Shown: positions 1 to 9,259 of the stretch, piece after piece
Layout of the letters: every line of letters starts with the position of its first letter
Numbering within the stretch: the first letter of the stretch is position 1
Assembly (NCBI RefSeq): GCF_030064125.1
Contig: NZ_CP125957.1
Coordinates: 5,388,501 to 5,452,500, forward strand
DNA from: Pseudomonas sp. G2-4
GTDB lineage: Bacteria > Pseudomonadota > Gammaproteobacteria > Pseudomonadales > Pseudomonadaceae
Length of the DNA: 64,000 nucleotides
Direction: 5' to 3'
Notes under the pieces: generated by a model
What the model saw: only the letters and a program-made list of their open reading frames with translations
Database searches by the model: none
What the model was told of the DNA's origin: nothing
Program-made: the position numbers and the translations under genes

Positions 1-350
1 TAGACCGGCATCTTGAAGGTTTCCGGGTAGCGCTTGAACATCGCGTACTGGCCCGGGGCGAGCTTAGCCTTGTACTGCTCGACGTTCTGCGCGGTGATGG
101 TGAACAGCGGTTTCTCACTGGCGAACGGGTCGGCGAGGAAGCCCTTGCCGTCCACGGCGGCGGCATTCTTGGCCATGGGTTTCCAGGCCGAAATCGAACC
201 ATCGGCATTGCCAGCCATCTCAGCGCCCATCGGCGTCAAGCTCTTGCCCAGTTTGTCAGCCTCGGTAGCAGGCACTGCCGCCATGACGCTGGCGGCCAGC
301 AGGGATAGCCCCAAAATACCGGCCTGCATCAGACTCTTTGTTATTTTCAT
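1..350 (-). CDS. DUF1329 family protein, N-terminal part (cut by window edge)
   Basis: The reverse strand encodes a protein starting at ATG 350 (MKITKSLMQAGILG) and running off the left edge after about 116 residues. The first ~25 residues form a typical Sec signal peptide ending near VMAA. The following sequence (LGKSLTPMGAEMAGNADGS) is the usual N-terminus of DUF1329 outer-membrane-associated proteins. In pseudomonads DUF1329 and DUF1302 genes are regularly adjacent and co-transcribed, often with acyl-CoA ligase or RND/MMPL genes. That arrangement is seen here: the DUF1302 gene ends 26 bases upstream on the same strand. The role is thought to concern lipid or hydrophobic-compound handling in the envelope, but the biochemical function is not established. 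Confidence 0.85.
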   Translation of the reverse strand, partial: MKITKSLMQAGILGLSLLAASVMAAVPATEADKLGKSLTPMGAEMAGNADGSISAWKPMAKNAAAVDGKGFLADPFASEKPLFTITAQNVEQYKAKLAPGQYAMFKRYPETFKMPV

Positions 351-375
351 AGTGTGTCGTCCTGAAATACTGTGC

Positions 376-2241
376 TTAGAAGGTCACGCCGACGCTGAGC
401 GCCAGGAAGTCGCGATCATCCACGGTGCTGAAGTCACCACCAAAGAAGTTGGTGTAAGCCAGGCTCGCGTTGTAGGTGTTCTGATACTCGGCATCCAGCC
501 CGAGGCTGACAGCCTTGCGACCTTCTTCGAAGTTGCCGCCAGGGCCTGGCGAGTAGCCTTTGACGTCATGGGACCAGGCCACGTTGGGCTTGAGGTTCAC
601 GCCGGCGAAGACGTCCGGGTATTCCCAGATGGCACGGGCACGGTAGCCCCAGGAAGTGGAGGTGGTGAAGCCGTCATTGTTGCAGTTACTGTTCACGTCG
701 CCGCTGGTCTGGCCGCCACCTGCAGCGGTCGAGCCGTTGAGCGCGGTGCAGAAACCATTTGGCAACTCGCCTGGACCGAACACCGGATCACGGCCGTAGC
801 GAACGTCGGATTTGCTTTCCAGTCCACCCACATGCGTCACGCCAATTTCACCCACCAGGGTCAGACGACTGGCGCCCATGACTTGATCGAGGAAGTGGGT
901 GAAGGTGGTCTGGAACTGGGTGATTTCCTTGCGGCGATAGCCGTGCAGGTCCTGGCCTGGCACACCCGTGAGCAGCGAAGCGTCGTCGAAGGGCCCCCCA
1001 GGACCACCGATCGGACGAACGCCGGCGAAAAGAACATCGGTGGTGCTCAGTTGTACCGGAGCATTCGGGCGATAGCTCAGTTCACCGCTCCACGCCGTAC
1101 CAGTAGGCAAGGTCGTAGAGAAACTCAAGCCATAAAGGCGGATATCTTCTGGATACTCGACAAAATACTGCGAGTTACCCGCTACGATCAGCGGCGCCAG
1201 ACCGCCAAAGAGTGGTGCGCTGTTGTAGACCGCCTGTGAAGCACCGGTAGCACTGAAAATCGGCGCGCGACTGTGGTAGTTCATGAAGTAGGCACCGAAT
1301 TCGGTGTCCAGCGGCTCGAACATGTACTTCAAGGACGCGCCCCATTGGCCGCCATCACGGGCATCACGATCAGCACCACGACGGACCAGAACCCCTTCCT
1401 CGTTCACATCCACCCCGTTTCCGGCCAGGATCGGCAAGGCGAAGCCAGGGATAGTGGAACGTTTACTCAACACCCGCAGGTTATTGTCACAGCCATCGGC
1501 AATCACATCCGGCTGGGAAAAGAACGTCCCGCAGTTATCGACAACAGTCTGATCCCACTCAATTTGGTAGAACGCTTCAGCCGACAGGTTGTCGGTCAGG
1601 CTCTGGGACACATAGAACATGTTGACCGGGATCAGACCCTCCTTGACCTCGGCACCGGGACGACGGAACGCAGACACATCGACCGGGTTGATGGAGTTGA
1701 TGCCACCCTGGATGAAGGTACTTTCACCCCAACTGACCACCTGCTTGCCCAAACGCACCGAGCCTGGCTGATCGGCAATCGCATAGTTGTGGTAGACAAA
1801 CGCATCGAGAATCTGTCCGCCGGACGACTTGGCGCCTTCCTTGCGGTTGTTGTCACTGATGTCCTTGTACAGGCGGTTTTCGTCCTTGAGCTCAAAGTCG
1901 TACCAGTATTTGCCGCGCACAAACACGCCGGTATCGCCGTACTTCAGCTCCAGGTCGTGAATACCCTTGAAGATCTTCGAGAAGGTTTCTCCGCGCTTGA
2001 AGTTCAAATGACCGTCATCGGAGGTCTGCGACAGGCCCCGGCCGCCGTTGTTGACGCCGATCAGGTCTTTATTGGCATTGGCCGTCGACCAGCTCGCCCC
2101 CACCGACAGGGACGAGTCGAACTGGCCTTCGATTTCACCGATGTTGAAACTGACGCCGAATGCTGGGCCGGCGAGCGAAGAGGCAAGACTGACCGCCAAA
2201 GGCAGTTTTGCCCGGCGCCAGAACGTATTTGCTGTGGTCAT
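376..2241 (-). CDS. DUF1302 family outer-membrane protein
   Basis: This 621-residue protein begins MTTANTFWRRAKLPL. The start was chosen at 2241 because a GGAG ribosome site lies 8 bases upstream; an in-frame extension to 2301 lacks one. A basic, then hydrophobic, leader ending near GPAFG is a Sec signal peptide. The rest is rich in alternating aromatic and polar residues, glycine and asparagine, and ends in a beta-strand finishing in Phe (FLALSVGVTF), as expected for an outer-membrane beta-barrel. DUF1302 proteins are usually about 550-650 residues. It probably forms an operon with the DUF1329 gene downstream. The substrate is unknown; the nearby acyl-CoA synthetase suggests fatty acids or other hydrophobic compounds. 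Confidence 0.85.
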   Translation of the reverse strand: MTTANTFWRRAKLPLAVSLASSLAGPAFGVSFNIGEIEGQFDSSLSVGASWSTANANKDLIGVNNGGRGLSQTSDDGHLNFKRGETFSKIFKGIHDLELKYGDTGVFVRGKYWYDFELKDENRLYKDISDNNRKEGAKSSGGQILDAFVYHNYAIADQPGSVRLGKQVVSWGESTFIQGGINSINPVDVSAFRRPGAEVKEGLIPVNMFYVSQSLTDNLSAEAFYQIEWDQTVVDNCGTFFSQPDVIADGCDNNLRVLSKRSTIPGFALPILAGNGVDVNEEGVLVRRGADRDARDGGQWGASLKYMFEPLDTEFGAYFMNYHSRAPIFSATGASQAVYNSAPLFGGLAPLIVAGNSQYFVEYPEDIRLYGLSFSTTLPTGTAWSGELSYRPNAPVQLSTTDVLFAGVRPIGGPGGPFDDASLLTGVPGQDLHGYRRKEITQFQTTFTHFLDQVMGASRLTLVGEIGVTHVGGLESKSDVRYGRDPVFGPGELPNGFCTALNGSTAAGGGQTSGDVNSNCNNDGFTTSTSWGYRARAIWEYPDVFAGVNLKPNVAWSHDVKGYSPGPGGNFEEGRKAVSLGLDAEYQNTYNASLAYTNFFGGDFSTVDDRDFLALSVGVTF

Positions 2242-2575
2242 CGACGCTACTCCATGTGCTTTATTGTTATGGCAGACAGGATTTTCAAAGAACGCTTTCA
2301 ACGGCTGGAAATGGCATGCCCCGCCTTCCGTTCAAAGTCGCAGCGCCCGTTTAGTACGAGCGTCCCGTTTTTGAAAATTCTTACGCGGACTATATCCAGC
2401 AGGGAGTACTGCTTGATCCCTCTAAAGTGTGATTTGTAGCCTCGACCACTCTGGAACAGTCCTTATGCCAGGCCGACAGGTGTCGACACGGCAAGGATGG
2501 CTGAAATTTTCGGTTTGACAAGGCAAGCGCTTGCTTGGTGGGGCTGCCGCGCCCTTTCGGGCACGGCAAAAGTGT
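2242..2575. other. Intergenic region upstream of the DUF1302 gene
   Basis: These 334 bases separate the DUF1302 gene from the 3' end of the acyl-CoA synthetase gene; both lie on the minus strand. Near the synthetase stop there is a GC-rich hairpin (2551-2572) without a clear U-tract on either strand. A 12-base perfect palindrome, GCAAGCGCTTGC, lies at 2523-2534. Short ORFs here lack gene-like composition. The region presumably carries the promoter of the DUF1302-DUF1329 operon. Confidence 0.5.
2523..2534. promoter_or_regulatory. 12-bp perfect palindrome, possible TetR-type operator
   Basis: GCAAGCGCTTGC is self-complementary over 12 bases. It lies about 280 bases upstream of the DUF1302 start and just past the acyl-CoA synthetase gene. 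Palindromes of this size and GC pattern are typical operators of TetR-family regulators that control acyl-CoA metabolism genes. No regulator gene is in the window, so the assignment is inference. Confidence 0.3.
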
Positions 2576-4258
2576 TTAGAGCGTCGAGAGGAAGGTGCTG
2601 TTGTTGCTCTGCCATTCGGTGATGTCGACGCGGATGCGCTTCTTGTCGAGCTTGCCGACGCTGGTCTTGGGAATTTCCGTAACAAGGGCGATCTGGCTCG
2701 GGATCGCCCACTTGCTCAGGTGCCCCAGCTCGACGAACGGCTTGAGGTGTTCCTTGAGCTCACGAGCCCCAATCTGATGCCCTTCGCGAATCACCAGCAA
2801 GGCAAATGGCCGTTCGCCCCACTGCGGGTCGGGGATGCCTACCACTGCTACTTCGCGTACCGCCACGTGACGACTGATGAGGTCTTCCAGGTCCAGGGAG
2901 GAAATCCATTCGCCGCCGGTCTTGATCACATCCTTGATGCGGTCGCGGATGTCGATAAAGCCCATGTTGTCGAGCGTGGCGACGTCACCGGTGTGCAGCC
3001 AGCCGCCGGCCCAGAGCTCGGCGCCCTTCTGCGGCTCGTTGAAATAGCCCTCGCTGAGCCACGGCGCACGCAGCACCAGTTCGCCCTGGGTCTCGCCGTC
3101 GGCAGGCAGGAAACGGCCCTCGGAGTCGACGATCGCCGCCTCCACCAACGGCCCCGGCACGCCAGCCTTGATCCGGTAGGTGGTGCGTTCGTCTTCGCTG
3201 CCGGCCATCAGTTCGTCATTGAGGTGAGCGCAGGACACCAGCGGGCCGGTTTCCGACATGCCATAGGCCGCGGTGAGCTGGATGCCACTGGCCTTGGCCG
3301 CGTCGTACAGGCTGCGGTTCAAGGCGCTGCCGCCGATGACGATCTTCCAGCCGCCAAAATCCGTGCCCTGGGCGCCCTTGGCGTTGAGGAGCATTTGCAG
3401 GATGGTCGGCACGCAATGGGAAAAGGTGACTTTCTCCTTGCGCCACAACTGGACGAGAAACTCCGGATCGTAGCGGCCAGGATAGACCTGCTTGAGCCCG
3501 AGCATGGTCGCCACGTAGGGCAAACCCCAGGCGTGGACATGGAACATCGGCGTGATCGGCATGTACACGTCGTTGGTGCCCAGCAGCCGCACGCTGTCGA
3601 TGGAGCCCATGATGGTCGCCACGCCCATGGTGTGCAGCACCAGTTGCCGATGGGTGAAGTACACGCCCTTGGGATTACCCGTGGTGCCAGTGGTGTAGAA
3701 CGTGGTGGCGACGGAGTTTTCGTCGAAATCCAGGAAGTCGTAGACGGGGCTGGCGGCGGCGAGTAGTTGTTCGTATTCACCCACCAGGTTCGGCAAGTCG
3801 GCGGTTTTTTCCGGCAGGTCGGTCAGCAGCAGCGTCTTCTGCACCGTGGTCAGGTGCCCGGCGATCGCCTGGTACAAGCCGAGGAACTCACTGTTGACCA
3901 GCACGAAGCGGTCCTCGGCGTGGTTCATGGTGTAGAGGATCTGCTCCGGTGACAGGCGCACGTTGATGGTGTGGATCACCGCGCCGATCATCGGGATCGC
4001 GAACATGCATTCCAGGTAACGATGGCTGTCCCAGTCCATCACCGCCACGGTATCACCGGCCTTGACCCCGGCCTCGGTCAGCACATTGGCCAGCCGCGCG
4101 ACCCGTTCGATCAGCGTTGGATAGCTGTAGCGCAACTGGTCACGGTAAATGATCTCGCGGGTTTTCTCGTAACGCGCACCGGACATCAGTAGCCGCTTGA
4201 TCAGCAGCGGATATTGATAAGCGCCTTCGGCTGGCGGAATAACGCGAGTCTGTAACAT
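2576..4258 (-). CDS. AMP-binding fatty acyl-CoA synthetase
   Basis: A 560-residue member of the ANL superfamily, which activates carboxylic acids to acyl-AMP and then acyl-CoA. The phosphate-binding motif [11 protein letters not shown] is at residues 188-198. The A5 motif AYGMSETGP, the hinge region (GWLHTGDVA... [15 protein letters not shown]) and the C-terminal lysine motif [13 protein letters not shown] are all present. Length and motifs fit medium/long-chain fatty-acid CoA ligases. The start at 4258 (MLQTRVIPP) has GGGACT upstream; the in-frame extension to 4321 has no support. It sits upstream of, and on the same strand as, the DUF1302/DUF1329 pair, a common pseudomonad association. Exact chain-length preference cannot be read from sequence. 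Confidence 0.9.
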   Translation of the reverse strand: MLQTRVIPPAEGAYQYPLLIKRLLMSGARYEKTREIIYRDQLRYSYPTLIERVARLANVLTEAGVKAGDTVAVMDWDSHRYLECMFAIPMIGAVIHTINVRLSPEQILYTMNHAEDRFVLVNSEFLGLYQAIAGHLTTVQKTLLLTDLPEKTADLPNLVGEYEQLLAAASPVYDFLDFDENSVATTFYTTGTTGNPKGVYFTHRQLVLHTMGVATIMGSIDSVRLLGTNDVYMPITPMFHVHAWGLPYVATMLGLKQVYPGRYDPEFLVQLWRKEKVTFSHCVPTILQMLLNAKGAQGTDFGGWKIVIGGSALNRSLYDAAKASGIQLTAAYGMSETGPLVSCAHLNDELMAGSEDERTTYRIKAGVPGPLVEAAIVDSEGRFLPADGETQGELVLRAPWLSEGYFNEPQKGAELWAGGWLHTGDVATLDNMGFIDIRDRIKDVIKTGGEWISSLDLEDLISRHVAVREVAVVGIPDPQWGERPFALLVIREGHQIGARELKEHLKPFVELGHLSKWAIPSQIALVTEIPKTSVGKLDKKRIRVDITEWQSNNSTFLSTL

Positions 4259-4402
4259 AAGAGTCCCTTTTCTGACTGCACGGTCTTGGCTGGAAGTGAG
4301 CACTCTAGAGTGCTTATACACGGATCAAATCAGCCAAAGGAATGATTTGATTCGCGCGTAAATACTAGCCTTGAGCCATGTCCGTGCAGCGACAGGGGGC
4401 CG

Positions 4403-5032
4403 TCAATGCATCTCGGTAAACGCCAGTTTCACGCCGATAGCGACCAGTACCGCGCCCATGGTCCGGTCGAACCAATGGCCCATGCGGGCAAACCCGGCGC
4501 GCACCCGCTGCTGGCTGAACAGCATGGCCACCAGGCAGAACCAGACCGCCGTCGCGACCGCCAGGTACACACCGTAGCCGGCCTGGATCGCCAACGGTGT
4601 ATGGGGGTTGATCACCACGGTGAACAGCGAAAGGAAGAACAGCGTTGCCTTGGGGTTCAGGCCATTGGTGACGAAGCCCGAGGTGAATGCGCCGCGGGCG
4701 GTACGTTCACCGACCTCTTTGTGCAGGTTTTCCGCCGTCGGCTTGGCCGGTTTCGCGCGCAACGCCTTGAAGCCGATGTACAGCAGGTACGCGGCGGCGG
4801 CCCATTTCAGCGCGTTGAACAGCACGATCGACTGGGACACGATCAGGCCAATACCCAGCAGCGAATAGCCAACGTGCAGGAAAATCGCCGTGCCTACGCC
4901 CAGCGCCGTCCAGGTCCCGGCACGTCGGCCATGGGTCACGCTTTCACGCACCACCACAGCAAAATCCGGCCCGGGGCTGGCGACGGCCAGCAGATGGATC
5001 AGGGCGACGGTGAGGAATTCGGTGAGGTACAT
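4403..5032 (-). CDS. LysE/RhtB family amino-acid exporter
   Basis: A 209-residue inner-membrane protein starting MYLTEFLTVALIHLLAVASPGPDFAVV. The ASPGPDF motif in the first helix is the hallmark of LysE/RhtB exporters, which expel amino acids or their analogues using the proton gradient. About six hydrophobic segments are visible, and the length (about 205-210 residues) is standard. The start at 5032 is preceded by GGAGCCCCCC; the longer ORF upstream runs through a REP sequence and is not coding. The substrate cannot be determined from sequence. It appears to be a single-gene unit. Confidence 0.92.
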   Translation of the reverse strand: MYLTEFLTVALIHLLAVASPGPDFAVVVRESVTHGRRAGTWTALGVGTAIFLHVGYSLLGIGLIVSQSIVLFNALKWAAAAYLLYIGFKALRAKPAKPTAENLHKEVGERTARGAFTSGFVTNGLNPKATLFFLSLFTVVINPHTPLAIQAGYGVYLAVATAVWFCLVAMLFSQQRVRAGFARMGHWFDRTMGAVLVAIGVKLAFTEMH

Positions 5033-5070
5033 GGGGGGCTCCTGGAGGGTAGGTCTTGTTAAGTGAATAC

Positions 5071-5167
5071 CGTGGCGAGGGAGCTTGCTCCCGCTCGACT
5101 GCGCAGCAGTCGCTCGCGGTTTATTGGGCCTGCTCGCAGGCCAGCGGGAGCAAGCTCCCTCGCCACG
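5071..5167. repeat. REP doublet (GTGGCGAGGGAGC family)
   Basis: Two REP palindromes in opposite orientation (CGTGGCGAGGGAGCTTGCTC at the left, its complement at the right) enclose a shorter hairpin. This is the BIME-like arrangement seen repeatedly in the window. It lies between the divergent lysE-type and dehydrogenase genes. Confidence 0.9.
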
Positions 5168-5247
5168 GGTGTTCGGCGCCAGGGCCGCATTCATCTGATA
5201 GGCTCGCCACATTACGCCTTCGGATCATCACGGAAAAGGTACAGCTG

Positions 5248-6213
5248 ATGACAAACATCGCCCGCGCAGTTTTTCTCGACCACCCTTCCCTGGACCTTGG
5301 CGACCTGGACCTGGGCCCGCTGCGCAAGTGCTTCGGCGAACTGCAATTGTTCGACCGGACCACGCCGGAGCAGGTGGCCGGACGGCTCAAGGGCGCCACG
5401 GTGGCGATCACCAATAAAGTCGTGATCGATGCAGCGGCCATGGCCGCCAACCCCGAGCTGAAACTGATCCTGATCAGTGCCACCGGCACCAACAACGTCG
5501 ACCTGGCCGCCGCGCGTGAGCAGGGCATCACCGTGTGCAATTGCCAGGGCTACGGCACGCCGTCGGTGGCCCAGCACACGATCATGCTGTTGCTGAACCT
5601 GGCGACACGCCTGGCCGACTATCAAAAAGCAGTGGCTGAAGGACGTTGGCAGCAGGCCGCGCAGTTCTGCCTGTTGGACTATCCGATTGTCGAACTGCAA
5701 GGCAAGACCCTGGGCTTGCTGGGCCACGGTGAACTGGGCAGCGCCGTCGGGCGGTTGGCCGAAGCCTTTGGCATGCGCGTGTTGCTGGGGCAGATTCCCG
5801 GGCGCCCTGCCCGCTCCGACCGCTTGCCACTGGATCAGTTGCTGCCGCAAGTCGACGCCCTGACCCTGCACTGCCCGCTCAACGAGCACACCCGACACTT
5901 CATCGGCGCCCGGGAGCTGGCGTTGCTCAAGCCGGGTGCCTTCGTGGTCAATACCGCCCGCGGCGGCCTGATCGACGAACAGGCCCTCGCCGAGGCACTG
6001 CGCAACGGCCACCTGGGCGGCGCCGCCACCGACGTGTTGAGCGTTGAGCCGCCCACCCAGGGCAACCCATTGTTGGCCGCTGATATTCCCCGGCTGATCG
6101 TCACGCCCCACAACGCCTGGGGCAGCCGTGAAGCGAGGCAACGGATCGTCGGCCAAATGAGCGAAAACGCCGAGGGCTTTTTCAGCGGTACAGCACGACG
6201 GGTCGTCAGTTGA
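5248..6213 (+). CDS. D-2-hydroxyacid dehydrogenase (hydroxypyruvate/glycerate type)
   Basis: A 321-residue NAD(P)-dependent D-isomer-specific 2-hydroxyacid dehydrogenase. The nucleotide-binding loop reads LLGHGELGSAVG. The family catalytic residues are present as Arg in NTARGGLID, Glu in TDVLSVEPP and His in VTPHNAW. The N-terminal substrate domain contains SATGTNNVDL and CQGYGTPSVAQH, typical of the glycerate dehydrogenase/hydroxypyruvate reductase subgroup. The start (MTNIARAVFL) follows GGAAAAGGT; the longer reading frame to 5056 passes through REP sequence. Likely reaction: reduction of hydroxypyruvate or glyoxylate. Exact substrate is inferred only from the subgroup. Confidence 0.88.
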   Translation: MTNIARAVFLDHPSLDLGDLDLGPLRKCFGELQLFDRTTPEQVAGRLKGATVAITNKVVIDAAAMAANPELKLILISATGTNNVDLAAAREQGITVCNCQGYGTPSVAQHTIMLLLNLATRLADYQKAVAEGRWQQAAQFCLLDYPIVELQGKTLGLLGHGELGSAVGRLAEAFGMRVLLGQIPGRPARSDRLPLDQLLPQVDALTLHCPLNEHTRHFIGARELALLKPGAFVVNTARGGLIDEQALAEALRNGHLGGAATDVLSVEPPTQGNPLLAADIPRLIVTPHNAWGSREARQRIVGQMSENAEGFFSGTARRVVS

Positions 6214-6246
6214 TAAACTGCCGCACTTTTTTTCAAGGAGCAGACC

Positions 6247-7245
6247 ATGGATCCGCGCAGTGAAGTACTGCTTCGTCAGGCCGAGTTATTCCAGGGTTCG
6301 GTCTTGCTGGCCGGCCTGCCCGCCGACGATCTGCTCGGCCGTCTGCCGGAGGCCCATGGCTGGTGCTGGCACGCCGGTGACCAGGCCGCGCTGGATGCCC
6401 GCTTCCCCGAGCGCAGTCACTTTGGCGTAAACGTACCCGAGCGTGGGTTCGACACCGCCGTGGTGTTCCTGCCCAAGGCCAAGGACCTGACCGATTACAT
6501 CCTCAATGCCGTGGCGGCGCGCCTGGCCGGTCGCGAGGTGTACCTGGTGGGGGAAAAACGCAGCGGCATCGAAGGCGCGTCCAAGCAGCTCAACCCGCTC
6601 GGCAAGCCGCGCAAGCTCGACAGCGCCCGGCATTGCCAGCTGTGGCAAGTCACCGTCGCCAACGCCCCTGAGGCAACGCCTCTGGAAAGCCTGGCCCAGA
6701 CCTACGAGTTGCCCCTGGTCGAAGGCCCACTGAAGGTCATCAGCCTGCCGGGGGTGTTCAGCCATGGTCGCCTGGATCGCGGCAGTGCACTGCTGTTGGA
6801 ACACCTGGACAAACTGCCCAGCGGCCATTTGCTGGACTTCGGCTGCGGGGCCGGTGTACTGGGAGCGGCGGTCAAGCGTCGCTACCCGCACAACACCGTC
6901 ACCCTGTTGGACGTGGATGCATTCGCCGCCGCCAGCAGTCGCCTGACCCTGGCGGCCAACGGCCTGGAAGCCGAGGTGCTGACCGGTGACGGGATCGACG
7001 CCGCGCCGATGGGGTTGAGCGCGATTCTGAGCAATCCGCCGTTCCATGTCGGCGTGCACACCGATTACCACGCCACGGAAAACCTGCTGCGAAAAGCGGC
7101 CAAACATCTGAAAAACGGCGGCGAACTGCGACTGGTCGCCAACAGCTTCCTCAAGTACCAACCGCTGATCGAGGAGCATTTGGGGGTGTGTGCAATCAAG
7201 GCCGAGGGCCAGGGTTTCCGCATCTACCGGGCCAAGCGCGGCTGA
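6247..7245 (+). CDS. rsmC: 16S rRNA m2G1207 methyltransferase RsmC
   Basis: A 332-residue protein with two Rossmann-like halves: a degenerate N-terminal domain and an active C-terminal SAM-binding domain. Motif I (LLDFGCGAG) is at residues 195-203 and the NPPFH motif IV at 263-267. This layout, together with the length, is characteristic of RsmC, which methylates the exocyclic amine of G1207 in 16S rRNA of the 30S subunit. A good ribosome site (AAGGAG) precedes ATG 6247. It follows the dehydrogenase gene by 33 bases and may be co-transcribed with it. Confidence 0.92.
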   Translation: MDPRSEVLLRQAELFQGSVLLAGLPADDLLGRLPEAHGWCWHAGDQAALDARFPERSHFGVNVPERGFDTAVVFLPKAKDLTDYILNAVAARLAGREVYLVGEKRSGIEGASKQLNPLGKPRKLDSARHCQLWQVTVANAPEATPLESLAQTYELPLVEGPLKVISLPGVFSHGRLDRGSALLLEHLDKLPSGHLLDFGCGAGVLGAAVKRRYPHNTVTLLDVDAFAAASSRLTLAANGLEAEVLTGDGIDAAPMGLSAILSNPPFHVGVHTDYHATENLLRKAAKHLKNGGELRLVANSFLKYQPLIEEHLGVCAIKAEGQGFRIYRAKRG

Positions 7246-7269
7246 AACCTTTTTTAAAAAACAGCACTT

Positions 7270-7480
7270 GCTCAATCGGATTTGCCTAGGCAGAATCCGC
7301 TCCGTCCTAGGGGAGTAGTCTCCCGCGAGCACCCTGCTCGCCCGGCATACGTCAACATACTTGGTCAGCAGACCATGGCGTATGCGGCCCAAGCGTCCAC
7401 GCAGATGGTCGCTGGGTTTGACAAGACCTATGACACGCACACCTTACCCGGGGCGGGAAGGCTGTACGTGTCATAGCCGT
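7270..7480 (+). promoter_or_regulatory. yybP-ykoY manganese riboswitch
   Basis: The leader of the GDT1-family gene contains the conserved yybP-ykoY core CCTAGGGGAGTAG (7306-7318). It also contains the second conserved stretch GCATACGTCAAC, whose flanks pair (GCATAC/GTATGC around GGTC/GACC). A 10-bp perfect hairpin, CTATGACACG (7428-7437) with CGTGTCATAG (7467-7476), ends about 32 bases before the start codon and is a plausible expression platform. This riboswitch class binds Mn2+ and turns on Mn export genes. The downstream gene is of exactly that kind. The boundaries given are approximate. Confidence 0.85.
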
Positions 7481-7508
7481 GTCGACCCGCCCCTCTAGGA
7501 ATCACCTG

Positions 7509-8093
7509 ATGCTGGACTCTCTCCTCGTACCTACCGCTATCGTTGCGCTGGCCGAAATCGGCGACAAGACGCAATTGCTCGCGCTCATTCTTGCGGCTCG
7601 CTTTCGCAAACCCTGGCCGATCATCGCCGGCATCGTTGCGGCGACGCTCGCCAACCATGCGGCGGCCGGAGCGGTGGGGGCCTGGGTCGGCAGTATTTTT
7701 TCGGATGCGGTCTTGCACTGGATCCTGGCAGCGAGCTTCGCGGCCACGGCGCTGTGGACCCTGGTCCCGGACAAGCTGGACGACGAAGAAGCCAACACCG
7801 CTCGCAAGTTCGGGCCGTTCCTGACCACGCTGATCGCGTTCTTCCTCGCGGAAATCGGTGACAAGACGCAGATCGCCACGGTGATGCTCGCGGCGCAATA
7901 CCCAGAGCTGTGGCTGGTGATCATCGGCACCACCGTGGGCATGCTGATTGCCAACGTGCCGGTGGTACTGGCAGGCAATTTCGCCGCAGAGAAACTGCCC
8001 CTGACGCTGATCCGCCGCCTGGCCGCCTCGGCATTTTTCGTCCTGGCGCTCGTCGCGGTGTACAAAGCGATGCAGAGCAGTGGGTGGGTTTGA
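7509..8093 (+). CDS. TMEM165/GDT1 family manganese exporter
   Basis: A 194-residue inner-membrane protein (MLDSLLVPTAIVAL) with the two diagnostic EIGDKTQ motifs at residues 16-22 and 115-121, one in each half of an internally duplicated structure of about six helices. UPF0016/GDT1 proteins export Mn2+ (MneA in Vibrio) or exchange Ca2+/Mn2+ for H+. The start is ATG 7509, after an AGGA ribosome site; a GTG start at 7479 falls inside the riboswitch hairpin and is rejected. The yybP-ykoY riboswitch directly upstream supports a role in relieving manganese excess. Confidence 0.93.
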   Translation: MLDSLLVPTAIVALAEIGDKTQLLALILAARFRKPWPIIAGIVAATLANHAAAGAVGAWVGSIFSDAVLHWILAASFAATALWTLVPDKLDDEEANTARKFGPFLTTLIAFFLAEIGDKTQIATVMLAAQYPELWLVIIGTTVGMLIANVPVVLAGNFAAEKLPLTLIRRLAASAFFVLALVAVYKAMQSSGWV

Positions 8094-8109
8094 TACCGCG
8101 TCATCGTTC

Positions 8110-8196
8110 ATCGCGAGCAAGCTCCCACAGTGCTGCGGGTGTTCACACGATTGTGCTCACTGCAGATCATTGTGGGAGCGAGCTTGCTCGCGATGA
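8110..8196. repeat. REP doublet (TGTGGGAGCGAGC family)
   Basis: Two facing REPs (TCGCGAGCAAGCTCCCACA and TGTGGGAGCGAGCTTGCTCG) lie between the convergent GDT1-family and M48 genes, where they may help end transcription or protect mRNA ends. Confidence 0.9.
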
Positions 8197-8224
8197 GGCC
8201 GGCAGCCTCACCGCATGACGATGC

Positions 8225-9040
8225 TTATTTCTTGGCCTGCTGATAAAGCGGCATCACCTTCGGAATCGCCGCCTGCAACGAAGCGATCCGGCTGTCCGAT
8301 GATGGGTGGGTGCTCATGAATTCCGGCGGTGCCCCTTCCGACGCCTTGGCCATCTTGTTCCACAAGGTGATCGCGGCGTTCGGGTTGTAGCCGGCGCGGG
8401 CGGCCAGTTCGAGGCCGATCAGGTCGGCTTCGTTCTCGTTGCCGCGGCTGTTGGGCAGGGTCATGCCGTAGTTGGCGACGGTATCGGCCAACGCCAGGCT
8501 GTCCTGGCCCAGGCCGAATAGGGCGCCAGCGCCCTGCTTGGCCATCTCGATGCCATAGGCCTTGGACATCGCTTCACGCCCGTGTTCGCGCAGGGCGTGG
8601 GCGATTTCATGGCCGATGATCGCGGCAATTTCATCGTCGGTGAGCTTCAGCTTGTTGATCAACCCCGTGTAGAAAATGATTTTCCCGCCGGGGCCGCAGC
8701 TGGCGTTGAGCTCATCGCTCTTGATCAGGTTCACTTCCCAGTTCCATTGCGCCGAATCCGGACGGAACACCGGCGCCTGGTTGATCAGCCGGCTGGAAAT
8801 GGCCTGGACGCGCTTGGCATCGCTGCTGGTCTTGTCCAGTACGCCTTGGGCGCTCGCCTCGCCCATGGTCTTTTGATAGGACTGGGCGTACATCTGGTTG
8901 ACCTCAGCGGTCGACAGCATGCTGAACATGTACTGCTTGCGCTCCACGCCCACGGCTCCACCGCTGGTGGTGTTGACCGACTGGCAACCGGCGAGCAGCA
9001 AAGCCGCGCTCAGAGCACTCACCATCAATGTCTTGTTCAT
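8225..9040 (-). CDS. M48 family metallopeptidase, lipoprotein (LoiP-like)
   Basis: A 272-residue periplasmic protease. A lipoprotein signal (MNKTLMVSALSAALLLAGC) places the lipidated cysteine at residue 19. The zinc motif HEIAH is at residues 144-148, and the third ligand is supplied by the NENEADLIGLEL segment, as usual for M48 enzymes. The related E. coli proteins LoiP and BepA act on misfolded outer-membrane proteins. The start at 9040 is chosen because the signal peptide begins there; the upstream GTG extension to 9106 would bury it. Single gene, convergent with the GDT1-family gene. Confidence 0.9.
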   Translation of the reverse strand: MNKTLMVSALSAALLLAGCQSVNTTSGGAVGVERKQYMFSMLSTAEVNQMYAQSYQKTMGEASAQGVLDKTSSDAKRVQAISSRLINQAPVFRPDSAQWNWEVNLIKSDELNASCGPGGKIIFYTGLINKLKLTDDEIAAIIGHEIAHALREHGREAMSKAYGIEMAKQGAGALFGLGQDSLALADTVANYGMTLPNSRGNENEADLIGLELAARAGYNPNAAITLWNKMAKASEGAPPEFMSTHPSSDSRIASLQAAIPKVMPLYQQAKK

Positions 9041-9259
9041 ACTTAAGAAGCTCCCTGGAAACGTGGGCGTATCGTAGGCGTTGATTTGTATCGGCGCCAG
9101 ATACACAGCGAGGGTTTGGCGTTTTTTTCAGACAAGCCCCATCCAGTCCATTTGCGACACCTACGAAGCCATAACAGTCACCCGACGAACAGCGCCTCAT
9201 GCCGTTGCACAGAAACGCCGATACAGGCTCCAGACGTCATCTTCGCGTCCGGAGCCTTT

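Noticed and set aside
34..1239. 401-residue plus-strand ORF opposite DUF1329/DUF1302
   Set aside because: Antisense shadow of two real genes; high GC at third positions keeps the opposite frame open. No ribosome site or recognisable domain.
2531..3766. 411-residue plus-strand ORF opposite the acyl-CoA synthetase
   Set aside because: Antisense frame rich in His, Arg and Gly; the real gene on the other strand has all ANL motifs.
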